A DNA stretch of 64,000 nt from DSSM01 sp964484125 (GCA_964484125.1 CAZAEK010000003.1:124001-188000), one strand, 5' to 3'. Shown: positions 43,900 through 53,523, counted from the stretch's first letter. Notes: a model not told the origin generated them from the sequence alone. Numbers and translations: made by a program.

Positions 43900-45150
43900 T
43901 TAAATATATACAATTATTCCTTTTTTAAAAACTGTAATCAGACAATTAACAGCAAAATTATAAATCAGGTCTTTATAAGAAGGAAAATCAAAAATAAGAA
44001 TATCCGCCTGTTTACCTGATTCAAGACTTCCGGTTTTACTGTTGTTATAAACTGCAAAAGATGCATTGTATGTTACTGCATTAATAATTTCTTCGGCAGT
44101 CATCTTCATTTTAACAGATGCAAGAGACATAATCATCTGAATGTTCTGAGTCATACAACTTCCCGGATTGAAATCTGTAGCAAGTGCTACCGGAATATTT
44201 TCAGCAATTAATTCCCTCGACGGTGTATAAGGTATTGACAAAAAATATGATACTCCGGGCAATGCAGTTGCGATAATACCTTTACCTGAAAGTTTTTTAA
44301 TATCATTTCTTTTTATTACTTCAATATGATCAACGCTTATAGCTTTATTTTTTATTGCTATATCAATTCCGCCAATAGAATTAAACTGATCCGTATGAAT
44401 TTTCGGGATTAATCCAAATTTTACTCCTTCGCTGATTATTCTGTCTGTTTCATTTGCATCGAAATAACCCTTCTCGCAGAAAACATCTATAAATTTTGCT
44501 TTTCTGCCTTTTGCAATTTCCGGAATCATCTCATAACATATCAGGTCAATATAATCTTTTTTTGATATTTCGTTTGGTACTGAATGAGCCCCAAGGAAAG
44601 TCGGGAAAATATCAAGTCCGTAAACATTTTCAAATGCAAGCTCGTTAATTACATCAAGCATTTTTAATTCATTCTTTGTGTCAAGTCCATAACCGGATTT
44701 CCCTTCGATAGTTGTAGTTCCGTATTGTAAAAAATATTCAAGCCGTTTTGCGGCAATTGATTTTAATTCTTCTTTTGAACTTTTTCTGACTGAGCTTACA
44801 GTCTTCGCAATTCCGCCGCCTGCCTTTGATATTTCTTCATAAGTACTACCCGATATTCTCATCTCATATTCATCTGAGCGGGATCCTGAAAATACAAAAT
44901 GTGTATGTGTATCTATGAAGCCTGGCATTACCGTCTTACCTTTGCAGTCAATTTCTCTGAAATTAGTTTTCCCTTTGATAAATTTGATTAAATCTTTTTC
45001 AGTGCCTGCAAAAGCAATTTTATCTTTTTCAGTAACAAGAAATCCATTTTTTATCAATCCGATTTCATTTTGGTCTTTCCCGGCTTTAGGTATTCCGGGT
45101 TTTCCTTTACAGGTTACAAGGTTTGATATATTTTTTAAAATATAGTTCAT
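43900..45150 (-). CDS. hutI: Imidazolonepropionase
   Basis: A 416-residue amidohydrolase. MPGFIDTHTHFVFSGSR carries the metal ligands His82 and His84; TIEGKSGYGLD, FLGAHSVP, KIHTDQF and the late metal Asp in ALATDFNPGSC complete the active site. It hydrolyses imidazolone-5-propionate to formiminoglutamate, the third step of histidine degradation. The other hut genes (hutH, hutU, hutG) are not in the window. Its start overlaps the stop of glmM by 4 bases (ATGA), so it is translated with that unrelated gene. Confidence 0.95.
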   Translation of the reverse strand: MNYILKNISNLVTCKGKPGIPKAGKDQNEIGLIKNGFLVTEKDKIAFAGTEKDLIKFIKGKTNFREIDCKGKTVMPGFIDTHTHFVFSGSRSDEYEMRISGSTYEEISKAGGGIAKTVSSVRKSSKEELKSIAAKRLEYFLQYGTTTIEGKSGYGLDTKNELKMLDVINELAFENVYGLDIFPTFLGAHSVPNEISKKDYIDLICYEMIPEIAKGRKAKFIDVFCEKGYFDANETDRIISEGVKFGLIPKIHTDQFNSIGGIDIAIKNKAISVDHIEVIKRNDIKKLSGKGIIATALPGVSYFLSIPYTPSRELIAENIPVALATDFNPGSCMTQNIQMIMSLASVKMKMTAEEIINAVTYNASFAVYNNSKTGSLESGKQADILIFDFPSYKDLIYNFAVNCLITVFKKGIIVYI

Positions 45151-46493
45151 TTCTCAATCTTCGTCTCTTTTATTATTCTCACAACTGGCTCCGTGTTGGA
45201 TTTCCTGAAATGTACCCAGAAATCTTTGAAGTCGAGTTTAACTCCGTCTATTTCAGTAATTTTACAATCTTTAACTTTTTTATTATTTCTGACAATATCT
45301 CTCAGGAATTTAGAAGGATCTTTTATAGTCAGTTTGGTTTTTTCAATTTTATATTTCGGGAGATTTTCCTTGTATTTGCTTAATGAAATGTTTGCGTCTG
45401 CAAGTTCATTAAGAATTACTGCAATGCCGAATAATGAATCCCTGCCATAGTGTCCGCCAATTGCCGGAGAAATAATAACTCCTCCGCTTCCTTCTCCACC
45501 GCAGATAGATTTATTCCTGACCATAGCTTTTACAACATTGATTTCTCCAACAGGTGTTCTGAAAATTTTACCTTTATATTCTTTTGCTATATCATCAACA
45601 GCGCGGGTTGTAGAAAGATTAACTGTGGCTTTTAATTTTTGTGATTTGTGTTTTCTGAAAATATGATTTATAACTGTAGTAATAGTGTTTTCTTCGATAA
45701 ATGGCTCGCCTTTGTCTGTAATTAATACTAATCTGTCAGCATCAGGATCAACAGCAACTCCAAGATCAGCTTTGTGTTTAATGACCGCCTGACAAAGATC
45801 TGTAAGATTTTCCGGAACAGGTTCTGGAGTATGCGGGAAAACGCCTGTCGGAGCGGTATATAATTCTATGACTTCGCAACCGAGTCTGCAAAGTAATTCA
45901 GGAACAATAAGAGAGCCGGAAGAATTTACTGCATCAACCACAACTTTAAATTTTCTCTTCCTGATTTTCTTAAGGTCAAGAATTTTCATTTTTAAAACTT
46001 TTTCAATGTGCTTTTTTGACCAACTTGAGTCAGGCACAGGAGGATATAGCTCTTTAAGCGGAGCATAATAAAACTTCTTTTTAAAAGCAATTTTCTTGAT
46101 TTCTTCCATAGCTTCGGCATCAAGGAAAGTTCCATCAGGATTTAGAAATTTAAGCCCATTCCACTTTTGCGGATTATGAGAAGCACTCAGGGAAATACCT
46201 CCGCATGCTTCAGTTTCTTCAGTAGCTATTTGTACTGTAGGGGTTGGAACTACGCCAATATGAATTACTTTAAATCCTGCGAGGAATAAAGTAGAAATAA
46301 CCATTGAATAAATTATATCACCATAAGCTCTTCCGTCTCTTCCAATAACAATAGTTTTTGTTTTATATCTTGCCCTGCAATATTCTGCAAAGGCAGAAGT
46401 AAAGCCGGTTATATTTTCAGGGGTTAAATTATCCCCTAATATTCCTCTTACGCCTGAAACAGACGCAATAATCGGAGTTGATTTTTTTCTCAT
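45147..46493 (-). CDS. glmM: Phosphoglucosamine mutase (alpha-D-phosphohexomutase family)
   Basis: A 448-residue enzyme of the phosphohexomutase superfamily with four domains: SLSASHNPQKWNGLKF (phosphoserine), DPDADRL (metal loop), GEGSGGVII (sugar loop) and a C-terminal phosphate loop SNTEPVVRI. It interconverts hexosamine 6- and 1-phosphates; phosphomannomutase activity is possible. The gene next upstream encodes a GlmU-type uridylyltransferase, which favours GlmM, the step that supplies glucosamine 1-phosphate for UDP-GlcNAc. It lies 6 bases after that gene and overlaps hutI. Confidence 0.9.
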   Translation of the reverse strand: MRKKSTPIIASVSGVRGILGDNLTPENITGFTSAFAEYCRARYKTKTIVIGRDGRAYGDIIYSMVISTLFLAGFKVIHIGVVPTPTVQIATEETEACGGISLSASHNPQKWNGLKFLNPDGTFLDAEAMEEIKKIAFKKKFYYAPLKELYPPVPDSSWSKKHIEKVLKMKILDLKKIRKRKFKVVVDAVNSSGSLIVPELLCRLGCEVIELYTAPTGVFPHTPEPVPENLTDLCQAVIKHKADLGVAVDPDADRLVLITDKGEPFIEENTITTVINHIFRKHKSQKLKATVNLSTTRAVDDIAKEYKGKIFRTPVGEINVVKAMVRNKSICGGEGSGGVIISPAIGGHYGRDSLFGIAVILNELADANISLSKYKENLPKYKIEKTKLTIKDPSKFLRDIVRNNKKVKDCKITEIDGVKLDFKDFWVHFRKSNTEPVVRIIKETKIEK

Positions 46494-46499
46494 AATTTC

Positions 46500-47246
46500 T
46501 TACTTAATTGTATATTTTGCGAGATTTTCGAGTTGTTCAATTGTATTGACGCCTTCAATTTCAATACTACTATCAGCAGGTATTGCACCAATTTTTAAGC
46601 CATTTTTCTTGAAATAGGTGAATACATCAGTCAGATAATATTCCTGCTGAGCATTGTCAGCTTTTAAAGTTTTAAGAGCATCAAACAATATTTCGCTTTT
46701 TATTATATAAATCCCTGAATTAATTTCATTACATTTCTTTTGTTCTTCCGAAGCATCTTTGTGTTCTACTATATCAATAAAATCGCCATTTTCATTTCTT
46801 ATAATTCTGCCATAACCATCAGGTTTTTCAACAATGGCAGAAATTAAAGTTGCATCAAAATTACCTGAAACATGGTAATCAAGAAACTTTTTTAAAGTTT
46901 TTTCAGACAGCAGAGGAACGTCACCTGAAAGAATCATAATCATTCCTTTAAAATCGCGTAACTGATTTTCAGTTTGCATTACAGCATGACCTGTTCCGAG
47001 TTGCTGATCCTGATGAGCAAAATCAATTTTATCTCTGTATTGAGCAAATTTCTCTGTAACAAAATCAATAACTGATTTTTTCTGATGTCCTACGATTACG
47101 ATTATTTTGTCGGAGTGGATTTTTAATGCGAGCTCAACTACATACTGTATCATTGGTTTCCCGTTTAGCTCAAACATAACTTTAGCTTTTTCAGGGTTTT
47201 TCATTCTTTTGCCTTTACCGGCGGCGAGAATTACAACTGCGAGCAA
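46500..47246 (-). CDS. GlmU-type uridylyltransferase domain protein, no acetyltransferase domain
   Basis: A 248-residue nucleotidyltransferase. AVVILAAGKGKRMKN is the NTP-binding loop; QQLGTGHAVMQTE, LSGDVPLL and NSGIYIIKSE match the N-terminal half of GlmU, which joins UTP to GlcNAc 1-phosphate. The usual left-handed beta-helix acetyltransferase half (about 220 residues) is missing and the reading frame ends cleanly after the small C-terminal domain, with panD on one side and glmM on the other. The acetylation of glucosamine 1-phosphate must be done by another protein. Its neighbour glmM supports a role in UDP-GlcNAc synthesis. Confidence 0.88.
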   Translation of the reverse strand: MLAVVILAAGKGKRMKNPEKAKVMFELNGKPMIQYVVELALKIHSDKIIVIVGHQKKSVIDFVTEKFAQYRDKIDFAHQDQQLGTGHAVMQTENQLRDFKGMIMILSGDVPLLSEKTLKKFLDYHVSGNFDATLISAIVEKPDGYGRIIRNENGDFIDIVEHKDASEEQKKCNEINSGIYIIKSEILFDALKTLKADNAQQEYYLTDVFTYFKKNGLKIGAIPADSSIEIEGVNTIEQLENLAKYTIK

Positions 47247-47247
47247 A

Positions 47248-47610
47248 TTACTTCCTTTTTTTATTTACAATTTTATTTTTTTCATTCACAAAAATCATTT
47301 TTGGCTTGAAATTTTTTAATTCCTTTTCGTCATATAATCCATAGCTCATAATAATTATTATATCTCCTTTTTGTCCCAACCTTGCAGCAGGTCCGTTAAG
47401 GCATACTACTCCGCTGTTTCTTTCTCCGGGAATTAAATAAGTTTCAAACCTATGTCCGTTATTTACGTTTACAACGCTTACCTGTTCATAAGGGAGCAAA
47501 TCTGCCGCATCCATCAGCGCTTTATCAAGAGTAAGCGAGCCGGCATATTGCAACTCGGCTTGTGTTACAGTTGCTCTGTGTATTTTCGATTTACATAATA
47601 TTCTTTGCAT
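47248..47610 (-). CDS. panD: Aspartate 1-decarboxylase
   Basis: A 120-residue proenzyme. MQRILCKSKIHRATVTQAEL and the self-cleavage site YAGSLTLD (between Gly24 and Ser25, giving the pyruvoyl group) are diagnostic, with NGPAARLGQKGDIIII further on. It makes beta-alanine from aspartate for pantothenate and CoA. It follows panC by 19 bases and ends one base before the uridylyltransferase gene. The basic tail after residue 105 is slightly longer than in E. coli. Confidence 0.97.
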   Translation of the reverse strand: MQRILCKSKIHRATVTQAELQYAGSLTLDKALMDAADLLPYEQVSVVNVNNGHRFETYLIPGERNSGVVCLNGPAARLGQKGDIIIIMSYGLYDEKELKNFKPKMIFVNEKNKIVNKKRK

Positions 47611-47629
47611 CTTTTACTGTTATCCTTTT

Positions 47630-48499
47630 TTACTGGTATTTGTAATTAAACGAAACATTGTCAATTAATCTTGTATTACCCATATAAGCGGCAAGTGAAA
47701 TAATTATATCACCCTTATATTTTTTCAGATCATTAATTTCTGTTAGTTTTGAATTGTCAGTTATTGATAAATATTGAAGTTTTATTTTATCTGATTTTCT
47801 GTTGATATAATTAGTAACAACATTTTTAACCGATTCTGTATCGGTAATTTTATAATCGGTAATCATCTTTTTCCCTTCAATCAATGCTTCATAAATAACT
47901 GCTGCTTCCTGCTTCTCTTCTTCAGTCAGATATGAATTTCTTGAACTCTTTGCAAGTCCATTTGTTTCTCTGACAGTGTCGCAGACAATAACTTCAGTAT
48001 CAATGTTTAAATCTTCTACCAATCTTTTTATTATAACTGCCTGCTGTGCATCTTTTTGTCCGAAATATGCTTTATGTGGCTTAACAATATTAAACAATTT
48101 AGTAACTATGGTAGAAACGCCTTTAAAATGTCCGGGTCTGTATTGACCTTCGAGTCTGTTGGAGATCTCTTCAACATTAACGAAAGTAAAGTAATCTTTA
48201 GGATACATTAATTCCGGTTCAGGGTAAAAAATATAATTAACACCTGCACTTTTACAAAGATGAAAATCTCTTAAAAAATCTCTCGGATATTTATCGAGGT
48301 CTTCATGGGGCAAAAACTGAGTTGGGTTAACAAATATGCTAACCACAACGATGTCGCATTCCAGTCTTGCTTTTTCAATTAAAGCAAGGTGACCTTCGTG
48401 AAGGAATCCCATAGTAGGTACCAACCCGATGGTTTTAAAAGTAACCCTGTGATAATCTGATATCATTTGCAGGGCTTGAATTTCTTTTAAAACTTTCAC
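47630..48499 (-). CDS. panC: Pantothenate synthetase (pantoate-beta-alanine ligase)
   Basis: A 289-residue enzyme. GLVPTMGFLHEGHLALIEKA is the ATP-binding HxGH segment, VSIFVNPTQF, YFGQKDAQQAVIIKRL and SSRNSYLT complete the nucleotidyl-transferase active site. It joins pantoate and beta-alanine using ATP; the beta-alanine comes from PanD, encoded directly downstream. panB is not in the window. It lies in the long minus-strand series after accD. Confidence 0.97.
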   Translation of the reverse strand: MKVLKEIQALQMISDYHRVTFKTIGLVPTMGFLHEGHLALIEKARLECDIVVVSIFVNPTQFLPHEDLDKYPRDFLRDFHLCKSAGVNYIFYPEPELMYPKDYFTFVNVEEISNRLEGQYRPGHFKGVSTIVTKLFNIVKPHKAYFGQKDAQQAVIIKRLVEDLNIDTEVIVCDTVRETNGLAKSSRNSYLTEEEKQEAAVIYEALIEGKKMITDYKITDTESVKNVVTNYINRKSDKIKLQYLSITDNSKLTEINDLKKYKGDIIISLAAYMGNTRLIDNVSFNYKYQ

Positions 48500-48547
48500 G
48501 ATTTTTTAAATAAATTAATAAAACTTAAGTTAATGTCAGAAAGAAAG

Positions 48548-49390
48548 TTAATTTAATAAATGAGTCAATATCTGTGATAATTTATCTTTCAAATCTTTTC
48601 TGTTTACAATAATATCAACAAATCCGTGTTCGAGAAGGAATTCGGAACGTTGGAAACCTTTCGGGAGATCTTTTCCTGTTGCCTGCTTTATAACTCTCGG
48701 ACCTGCAAAACCAATAAGAGCATTTGGCTCAGCTATGTTAATATCTCCCTGCATAGCAAAAGATGCACTTGCACCACCTGTGGTCGGATCTGTAATTATA
48801 GAAATATATGGAATACCTTCTTCGTAAAGTCTTGCAATTCTTGAACTTGTTTTTGCAAGCTGCATAAGTGATATACCGCCTTCCATCATTCTTGCACCAC
48901 CGCTTGCCGATATAATAATCAATGGGTGGCGTGTTTTGGCACTTTTATCTGCAGCTCTGGCGATTTTTTCTCCGAGAACGCTTCCCATACTTCCTCCTAT
49001 AAACTTGAAATCCATAGCACATAATACAACATCAATTCCGTTAATCTTACCGGTTGCAGTTCTGATTGCATCATATAAACCGGTTTTATTAATAGTTTCT
49101 TCTATTCTTTTTTTGTATGGTTTTGTGTCAGTGAATCCAAGTGTATCAACAGATTTCATTTTTCTGTCAAATTCTTTCATTGTACCTTCATCAAAAAGAA
49201 TACTGAAATATTCTTCACTACCGATTCGGAAATGATAACCGCATTTAATACAAACATATTTATTAGCTTCCCATTGTTTCTTGTGAATCAGCTCTCCGCA
49301 TTCTTCACATTTTACCCACATCCCGTCCGGTAAGTCCTGCTTCGGAACTTCAGTTGTGATGTTTTCCTTAGAACGTTTAAACCATGCCAT
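48548..49390 (-). CDS. accD: Acetyl-CoA carboxylase carboxyltransferase subunit beta
   Basis: A 280-residue protein. The N-terminal zinc finger has four Cys (CEECGELI... CIKCGYHF, residues about 28-50). The crotonase-fold core shows GGSMGSVLGEKIARA, SASGGARMMEGGISLMQ and DPTTGGASASFAMQGD. With AccA it transfers carboxyl from biotin to acetyl-CoA, giving malonyl-CoA for fatty-acid synthesis. accA is not adjacent. It follows tsaB by 11 bases. Confidence 0.97.
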   Translation of the reverse strand: MAWFKRSKENITTEVPKQDLPDGMWVKCEECGELIHKKQWEANKYVCIKCGYHFRIGSEEYFSILFDEGTMKEFDRKMKSVDTLGFTDTKPYKKRIEETINKTGLYDAIRTATGKINGIDVVLCAMDFKFIGGSMGSVLGEKIARAADKSAKTRHPLIIISASGGARMMEGGISLMQLAKTSSRIARLYEEGIPYISIITDPTTGGASASFAMQGDINIAEPNALIGFAGPRVIKQATGKDLPKGFQRSEFLLEHGFVDIIVNRKDLKDKLSQILTHLLN

Positions 49391-49401
49391 TTGATATTAT
49401 T

Positions 49402-50022
49402 TTACTTTATAATTTTTTTTACAGGTTCGAATTCTTTCATATAGAAAGGTTCTGAAACAGCTATATTTGTTATTTTATTTTCTTCAATCATTTTCATCGT
49501 CAATCTGTAATGTGTATCGAAAAAAACAATTTCATCATTTTGATATATTAGTAATTCATTTTCGTTTCTTTTAATGCTTCCGGGTTCAGTAACAAAATAG
49601 TCAGAATCCAAAACCATCTCGCCTTTCCTTATATGATATCTTCCGCAATAGTATTCATTTGTTTTCGAGTTTGAAGGAATTAAAGCAATAATAACAATTC
49701 CTTCCTTTGTATCCGGATAACTATTTGCGAGTATATCCAGAGAATTAACCTGAACCAGTTTAGCACCTGTTGAAAGGCAAATGCCTTTTGAAATCGCTGA
49801 ACCAACTCTTAGCCCTGTGAAAGAACCCGGACCATTTGCAAGACTAAAATAATCAATATCTTTTAAGTTACACCGATTAGCTTTAAAATCTTCAACAATA
49901 CGGTATATAATCATATCAGCATTTTTCTCGCCTTTAAGTATCCTGCGGAACAATTCATTCCCGTTTACCCAATAGCTGTATCCGGGATTATAAGAAGCCG
50001 TATCAACAAGTAAGATATTCAA
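49402..50022 (-). CDS. tsaB: tRNA threonylcarbamoyladenosine protein TsaB
   Basis: A 206-residue protein of the inactive Kae1-like ASKHA fold. MNILLVDTASYNPGYSY, the FSLANGPGSFTGLRVGSAISKG signature and KLVQVNSLDILAN are typical of TsaB. It is a scaffold partner of TsaD and TsaE in making the t6A base of ANN-decoding tRNAs. It is slightly shorter than the E. coli protein and has a divergent C-terminal half. It lies 33 bases after tsaE; tsaD and tsaC are not in the window. Confidence 0.93.
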   Translation of the reverse strand: MNILLVDTASYNPGYSYWVNGNELFRRILKGEKNADMIIYRIVEDFKANRCNLKDIDYFSLANGPGSFTGLRVGSAISKGICLSTGAKLVQVNSLDILANSYPDTKEGIVIIALIPSNSKTNEYYCGRYHIRKGEMVLDSDYFVTEPGSIKRNENELLIYQNDEIVFFDTHYRLTMKMIEENKITNIAVSEPFYMKEFEPVKKIIK

Positions 50023-50055
50023 AATAATTCAATAAAAATACAAAAAAATAATTAC

Positions 50056-50490
50056 TTATTCAGTTTCAATAATTCTCTCATTTTCATTTTCACCGTATCC
50101 GAAAGTAACAGTTTTAAGATGTCTGTTAAGGTATTTTTCTGCTATATCGCTCCATTCAATCAGCGAAATTGAGCTTTTATCGTTAATATATTCGTCAAAT
50201 CCAATAGTAGTTAATTCTTCTGGATTATTGATTCTGTAAAGATCAAAATGAAAAATCTTTAAACCTTTAAACAAACCGTAATCTGCGAAATATTCATTTA
50301 CAATAAGAAAGGTCGGACTGTTAACTATTTCAGAAACGTGGAAATAGGAAGCGATGCCTTTGACAAATTGTGTTTTACCTGTACCGAGATTACCTTTCAG
50401 CCCGATTACGGAACCCGGTGATAAATCAGCGGCATACCTTTTCCCTATTTCAATAGTTTCTTCCTGACTTTTGCTTGTATATACCTTCAT
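50056..50490 (-). CDS. tsaE: tRNA threonylcarbamoyladenosine ATPase TsaE
   Basis: A 144-residue P-loop protein. Walker A is GLKGNLGTGKTQFVKGIA, NSPTFLIVNEY is the switch segment, FHFDLYRINNPEEL and LIEWSD follow as in all TsaE proteins. Its ATP hydrolysis resets the TsaBDE complex after t6A transfer. Its ATG directly abuts the stop of the porX-like gene, with no spacer, so the two are probably translated together. Confidence 0.96.
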   Translation of the reverse strand: MKVYTSKSQEETIEIGKRYAADLSPGSVIGLKGNLGTGKTQFVKGIASYFHVSEIVNSPTFLIVNEYFADYGLFKGLKIFHFDLYRINNPEELTTIGFDEYINDKSSISLIEWSDIAEKYLNRHLKTVTFGYGENENERIIETE

Positions 50491-52050
50491 TTATTTTGAT
50501 TCAAGGTTAATAACAGGTAATATCATCTCCTCAGTAGATATTCCACCGTGCTGAAAAGTATCGTTATATTTTGAAAGATACTGATGATAATCAGTTGGAT
50601 AAACGAAATAAAAATCTTCCTTAGCGATAATATAATTCACCAATCCATTTCTGACAGGGAATTTATAATCAAGAGGATTTCTTATAAAGAGAGCATTTCT
50701 TGCATCGGCTTTAACATTTTTCCCGTATTTATATCGCAGATTTGGTGCGGATTCTCTATCTCCGTGAACTTTAACACCGTGAAGACATCTGATACTTCCG
50801 TGGTCTGTTGTAATAATAATTCTGATATCTGGTTTGCCTGCAAGTTGTCTTAGCATACCAAAAAAACTTGAGTGCTCAAACCATGATGATGTAAGAGAGC
50901 GATATGCGGAATCATCCGGAGCGATTTCTTTAAGAATTGCGTTATCACTTCTTGAGTGGGCAATCATATCAACAAAGTTAATAACAATAGCATTAAGCTG
51001 GCTTTCGGAAAATGATGTTATTTTATTTTCTATACCGCGGGAAAAATCCGAATCCATAATCTTGGTATATCTGATTTCATTCCTTAGTCTGATGCGTTTG
51101 CGTTCAAAAAGTTTTATAAGGAATTCCTTTTCGTAATTATTTTTTGAGTTTTCATCATCGTTACCTTTCCATAGTTCAGGATAGTGCTTTTCAATTTCAC
51201 TTGGAAACAGACCTGCAAAGATTGCATTGCGACAATAAGGAGTTGCAGTTGGTAAAATTGAGTAATAATATTCTTTTGTAATTTTAAAAAAAGCGGAAAG
51301 AAACTTTTCCATTACAAGCCACTGATCTAATCTCATACAATCAACCACAAAAAAATAAGTTGATTTAAAATCATTGATGTTTGGAATTATATATCTCTCA
51401 ACAATTTCATTCGATAGAACAGGGCGTTCAGATTTATCATTAACCCAGTTAATATAATTTTTCTCGACAAATTTTGAAAATTCTACATTGATTTCACGTC
51501 TTTGGTCATTAGCCGTTTGCTTTAATCCGAGTTCAGGATGTTCATCAAGTTCCATTTCCCAGTTAGTGAGTTTTATATGTAAGTCAATCCATTCTTTCCA
51601 CCCGGGGTTATTCATAAGTTCAAGTGATATTCGGTTAAATTCCTGAATGTAATCCCTTGAGACTACGCTGCCTTTAATTTTTTGCCCCTGAATAATTTTT
51701 TTACAAACGAGCAATACCTGATTGGGATTAACCGGTTTGATAAGGTAATCCGCAATTTTTTTCCCAATTGCTTCTTCCATTAAAGATTCAGTCTCATTTT
51801 TTGTAACCATTACTATTGGGAGGTTTGGCTTTGTTTCTTTTATTTCGAGCAATGTTTCCAGTCCTCCCATTCCCGGCATCATTTCGTCGAGAAATACAAG
51901 GTCAAATTCGTTTTCACCTATAAGTCTTATGGCATCCTCGCCATTAGTAGATTCAACTACGTTATATCCCTTTTGCCTGAGGAACAATATATTAGATTTC
52001 AGAAGTTCTATTTCGTCATCTACCCAAAGAATTTTATTATTTGTTTCCAT
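50491..52050 (-). CDS. porX: PorX-type response regulator with PglZ domain
   Basis: A 519-residue protein. Residues 1-120 are a receiver domain (acidic pair Asp11/Asp12, phospho-acceptor Asp55 in LVFLDEMMPGMGG, Lys in YLIKPVNPN). The C-terminal 300 residues are an alkaline-phosphatase-fold PglZ domain with metal-binding stretches VVDCMRLDQW, ITTDHGSIRCLHG and FQHGGISTEEM. This layout is PorX, known from Porphyromonas and Flavobacterium as a regulator needed for type IX secretion. The three T9SS cargo proteins in this window fit that role. Its kinase PorY is not adjacent. It sits between an RNA methyltransferase gene and tsaE. Confidence 0.94.
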   Translation of the reverse strand: METNNKILWVDDEIELLKSNILFLRQKGYNVVESTNGEDAIRLIGENEFDLVFLDEMMPGMGGLETLLEIKETKPNLPIVMVTKNETESLMEEAIGKKIADYLIKPVNPNQVLLVCKKIIQGQKIKGSVVSRDYIQEFNRISLELMNNPGWKEWIDLHIKLTNWEMELDEHPELGLKQTANDQRREINVEFSKFVEKNYINWVNDKSERPVLSNEIVERYIIPNINDFKSTYFFVVDCMRLDQWLVMEKFLSAFFKITKEYYYSILPTATPYCRNAIFAGLFPSEIEKHYPELWKGNDDENSKNNYEKEFLIKLFERKRIRLRNEIRYTKIMDSDFSRGIENKITSFSESQLNAIVINFVDMIAHSRSDNAILKEIAPDDSAYRSLTSSWFEHSSFFGMLRQLAGKPDIRIIITTDHGSIRCLHGVKVHGDRESAPNLRYKYGKNVKADARNALFIRNPLDYKFPVRNGLVNYIIAKEDFYFVYPTDYHQYLSKYNDTFQHGGISTEEMILPVINLESK

Positions 52051-52101
52051 AATTCAATTATTTAAGTTTCAAAGGTGTAAACAAAATTTTTTCTGATAAA
52101 A

Positions 52102-53523
52102 TTATTTTTTAATTAATAAACAAATATTTTCAATATGATGGGTTTGCGGGAACATATCAACGGGCTGGATTTTTTCAATCGAATATTTACCCGTTGAGCA
52201 AATCGCCGCAATATCCCTTGCCTGAGTAACAGGATTACAACTAATATACACAATTTTTTTGAATGAAGTTTCGGATAAAATTTTGCATATATCCGGATGC
52301 AGACCTGATCGTGGCGGATCTAAAATAATTTTAGTTGCTGAAAGATTTATATCTCCCGATAAAATTTCTTTCTTCAGATATTCTTTTATATCAGAAAGAA
52401 CAAACTCCGCATTCCCAATTCCATTAATTTCTGCATTTTCTTTTGCATTTTCAATTGCTTCCTCAATAAGTTCAACACCAGTAACTTTTTTAACCCTGTC
52501 TGCGATAAAAAGTGAAATTGAACCTGTACCGCAATATAAATCCAATACAACATCATCTCTATCCGGCTCAAGATATTCCATTGCAACAGAATATAGTTTT
52601 TCTGCCTGAATGGTATTTGTCTGGAAAAAAGAATTTGGTGAAATTTTAAAAATTAAATCACGGATTTTGTTATTCAGCTTTTCTAATATAAATCCATCTC
52701 CGAAAATAATTTTCAAGTCCTCTCCGAAAGCAACCTGAGCTTTTTTAGTTGAAAATGAATTTACAAAAGTGGTAACTTCTGGAATTTCTGATTTAATAAG
52801 GTTTGAGTATTCATTTATTAATTGCTCGTTATAATCATAGGTAACGAGGTTAAGCATTAAATCACCGGTATTTTTAGTTTGCCTTATGATAAGAAACCTC
52901 AGAAAACCGGAGTGGGTTTTAGTTGAGTAAATTGATGTCCCTTTTGTTTTGAAAAATTCCCGCGTTAAATTAAGTATTCTATTTGAAATTTCAGATTGTA
53001 AAAAACACTTTTCAATATCGAGAACTTTAGTATAAAATTTCGGCACATGCAAACCAAGTGCGAAATCAGGAACTGGCTTACCATCAACCGGTACATCGTA
53101 CCACTTATCGTCAGAAAAAGAAAATTCCATTTTATTTCTGTAATTATAGAAGTCATCTGAGCCAATAACTGCAGGGATTTCAGGTATTCTGAAACCGCCA
53201 ATTCTTTCAAAGGCATCAACTACAACTTTACGTTTATATTCGAGTTGATTTTGATATGGCAGGTATTGAAATTTACAACCGCCGCATGTTCCGAAATGCT
53301 TGCATCTTGGTTCAATTCTGTTTTCAGACTTTTCAGTCAGCTCCATTAACTTTGCTTCTGCGTAGCCCGATTTTTTCCTGATAATCTCAACAATAGCTTT
53401 ATCACCTGGAATAAGTTTTTCAACAAATATTACAAAACCCTCTTCAGTTTTAAAAATACCTTTTCCCTCTGTACTTAAATCTGTTATTGAAACGTTAAGC
53501 TGTGTTCCTTTTTTGACATTCAT
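52102..53523 (-). CDS. rlmD: 23S rRNA (uracil-5-)-methyltransferase, RlmD/TrmA family
   Basis: From ATG at 53523 the protein has 473 residues. Another in-frame ATG lies five codons earlier, and neither has a clear Shine-Dalgarno; I chose the one that starts at MNVKKGTQL, just before the TRAM domain (about 5-60). An iron-sulfur motif CKHFGTCGGCKFQYLPY follows, then the SAM domain DLYCGTGSISLF, LDPPRSG and the catalytic Cys in YISCNPVTQARD. It methylates C5 of a uridine in 23S rRNA (or tRNA; family members differ). It is the first gene of the long minus-strand series that includes porX. Confidence 0.93.
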   Translation of the reverse strand: MNVKKGTQLNVSITDLSTEGKGIFKTEEGFVIFVEKLIPGDKAIVEIIRKKSGYAEAKLMELTEKSENRIEPRCKHFGTCGGCKFQYLPYQNQLEYKRKVVVDAFERIGGFRIPEIPAVIGSDDFYNYRNKMEFSFSDDKWYDVPVDGKPVPDFALGLHVPKFYTKVLDIEKCFLQSEISNRILNLTREFFKTKGTSIYSTKTHSGFLRFLIIRQTKNTGDLMLNLVTYDYNEQLINEYSNLIKSEIPEVTTFVNSFSTKKAQVAFGEDLKIIFGDGFILEKLNNKIRDLIFKISPNSFFQTNTIQAEKLYSVAMEYLEPDRDDVVLDLYCGTGSISLFIADRVKKVTGVELIEEAIENAKENAEINGIGNAEFVLSDIKEYLKKEILSGDINLSATKIILDPPRSGLHPDICKILSETSFKKIVYISCNPVTQARDIAAICSTGKYSIEKIQPVDMFPQTHHIENICLLIKK

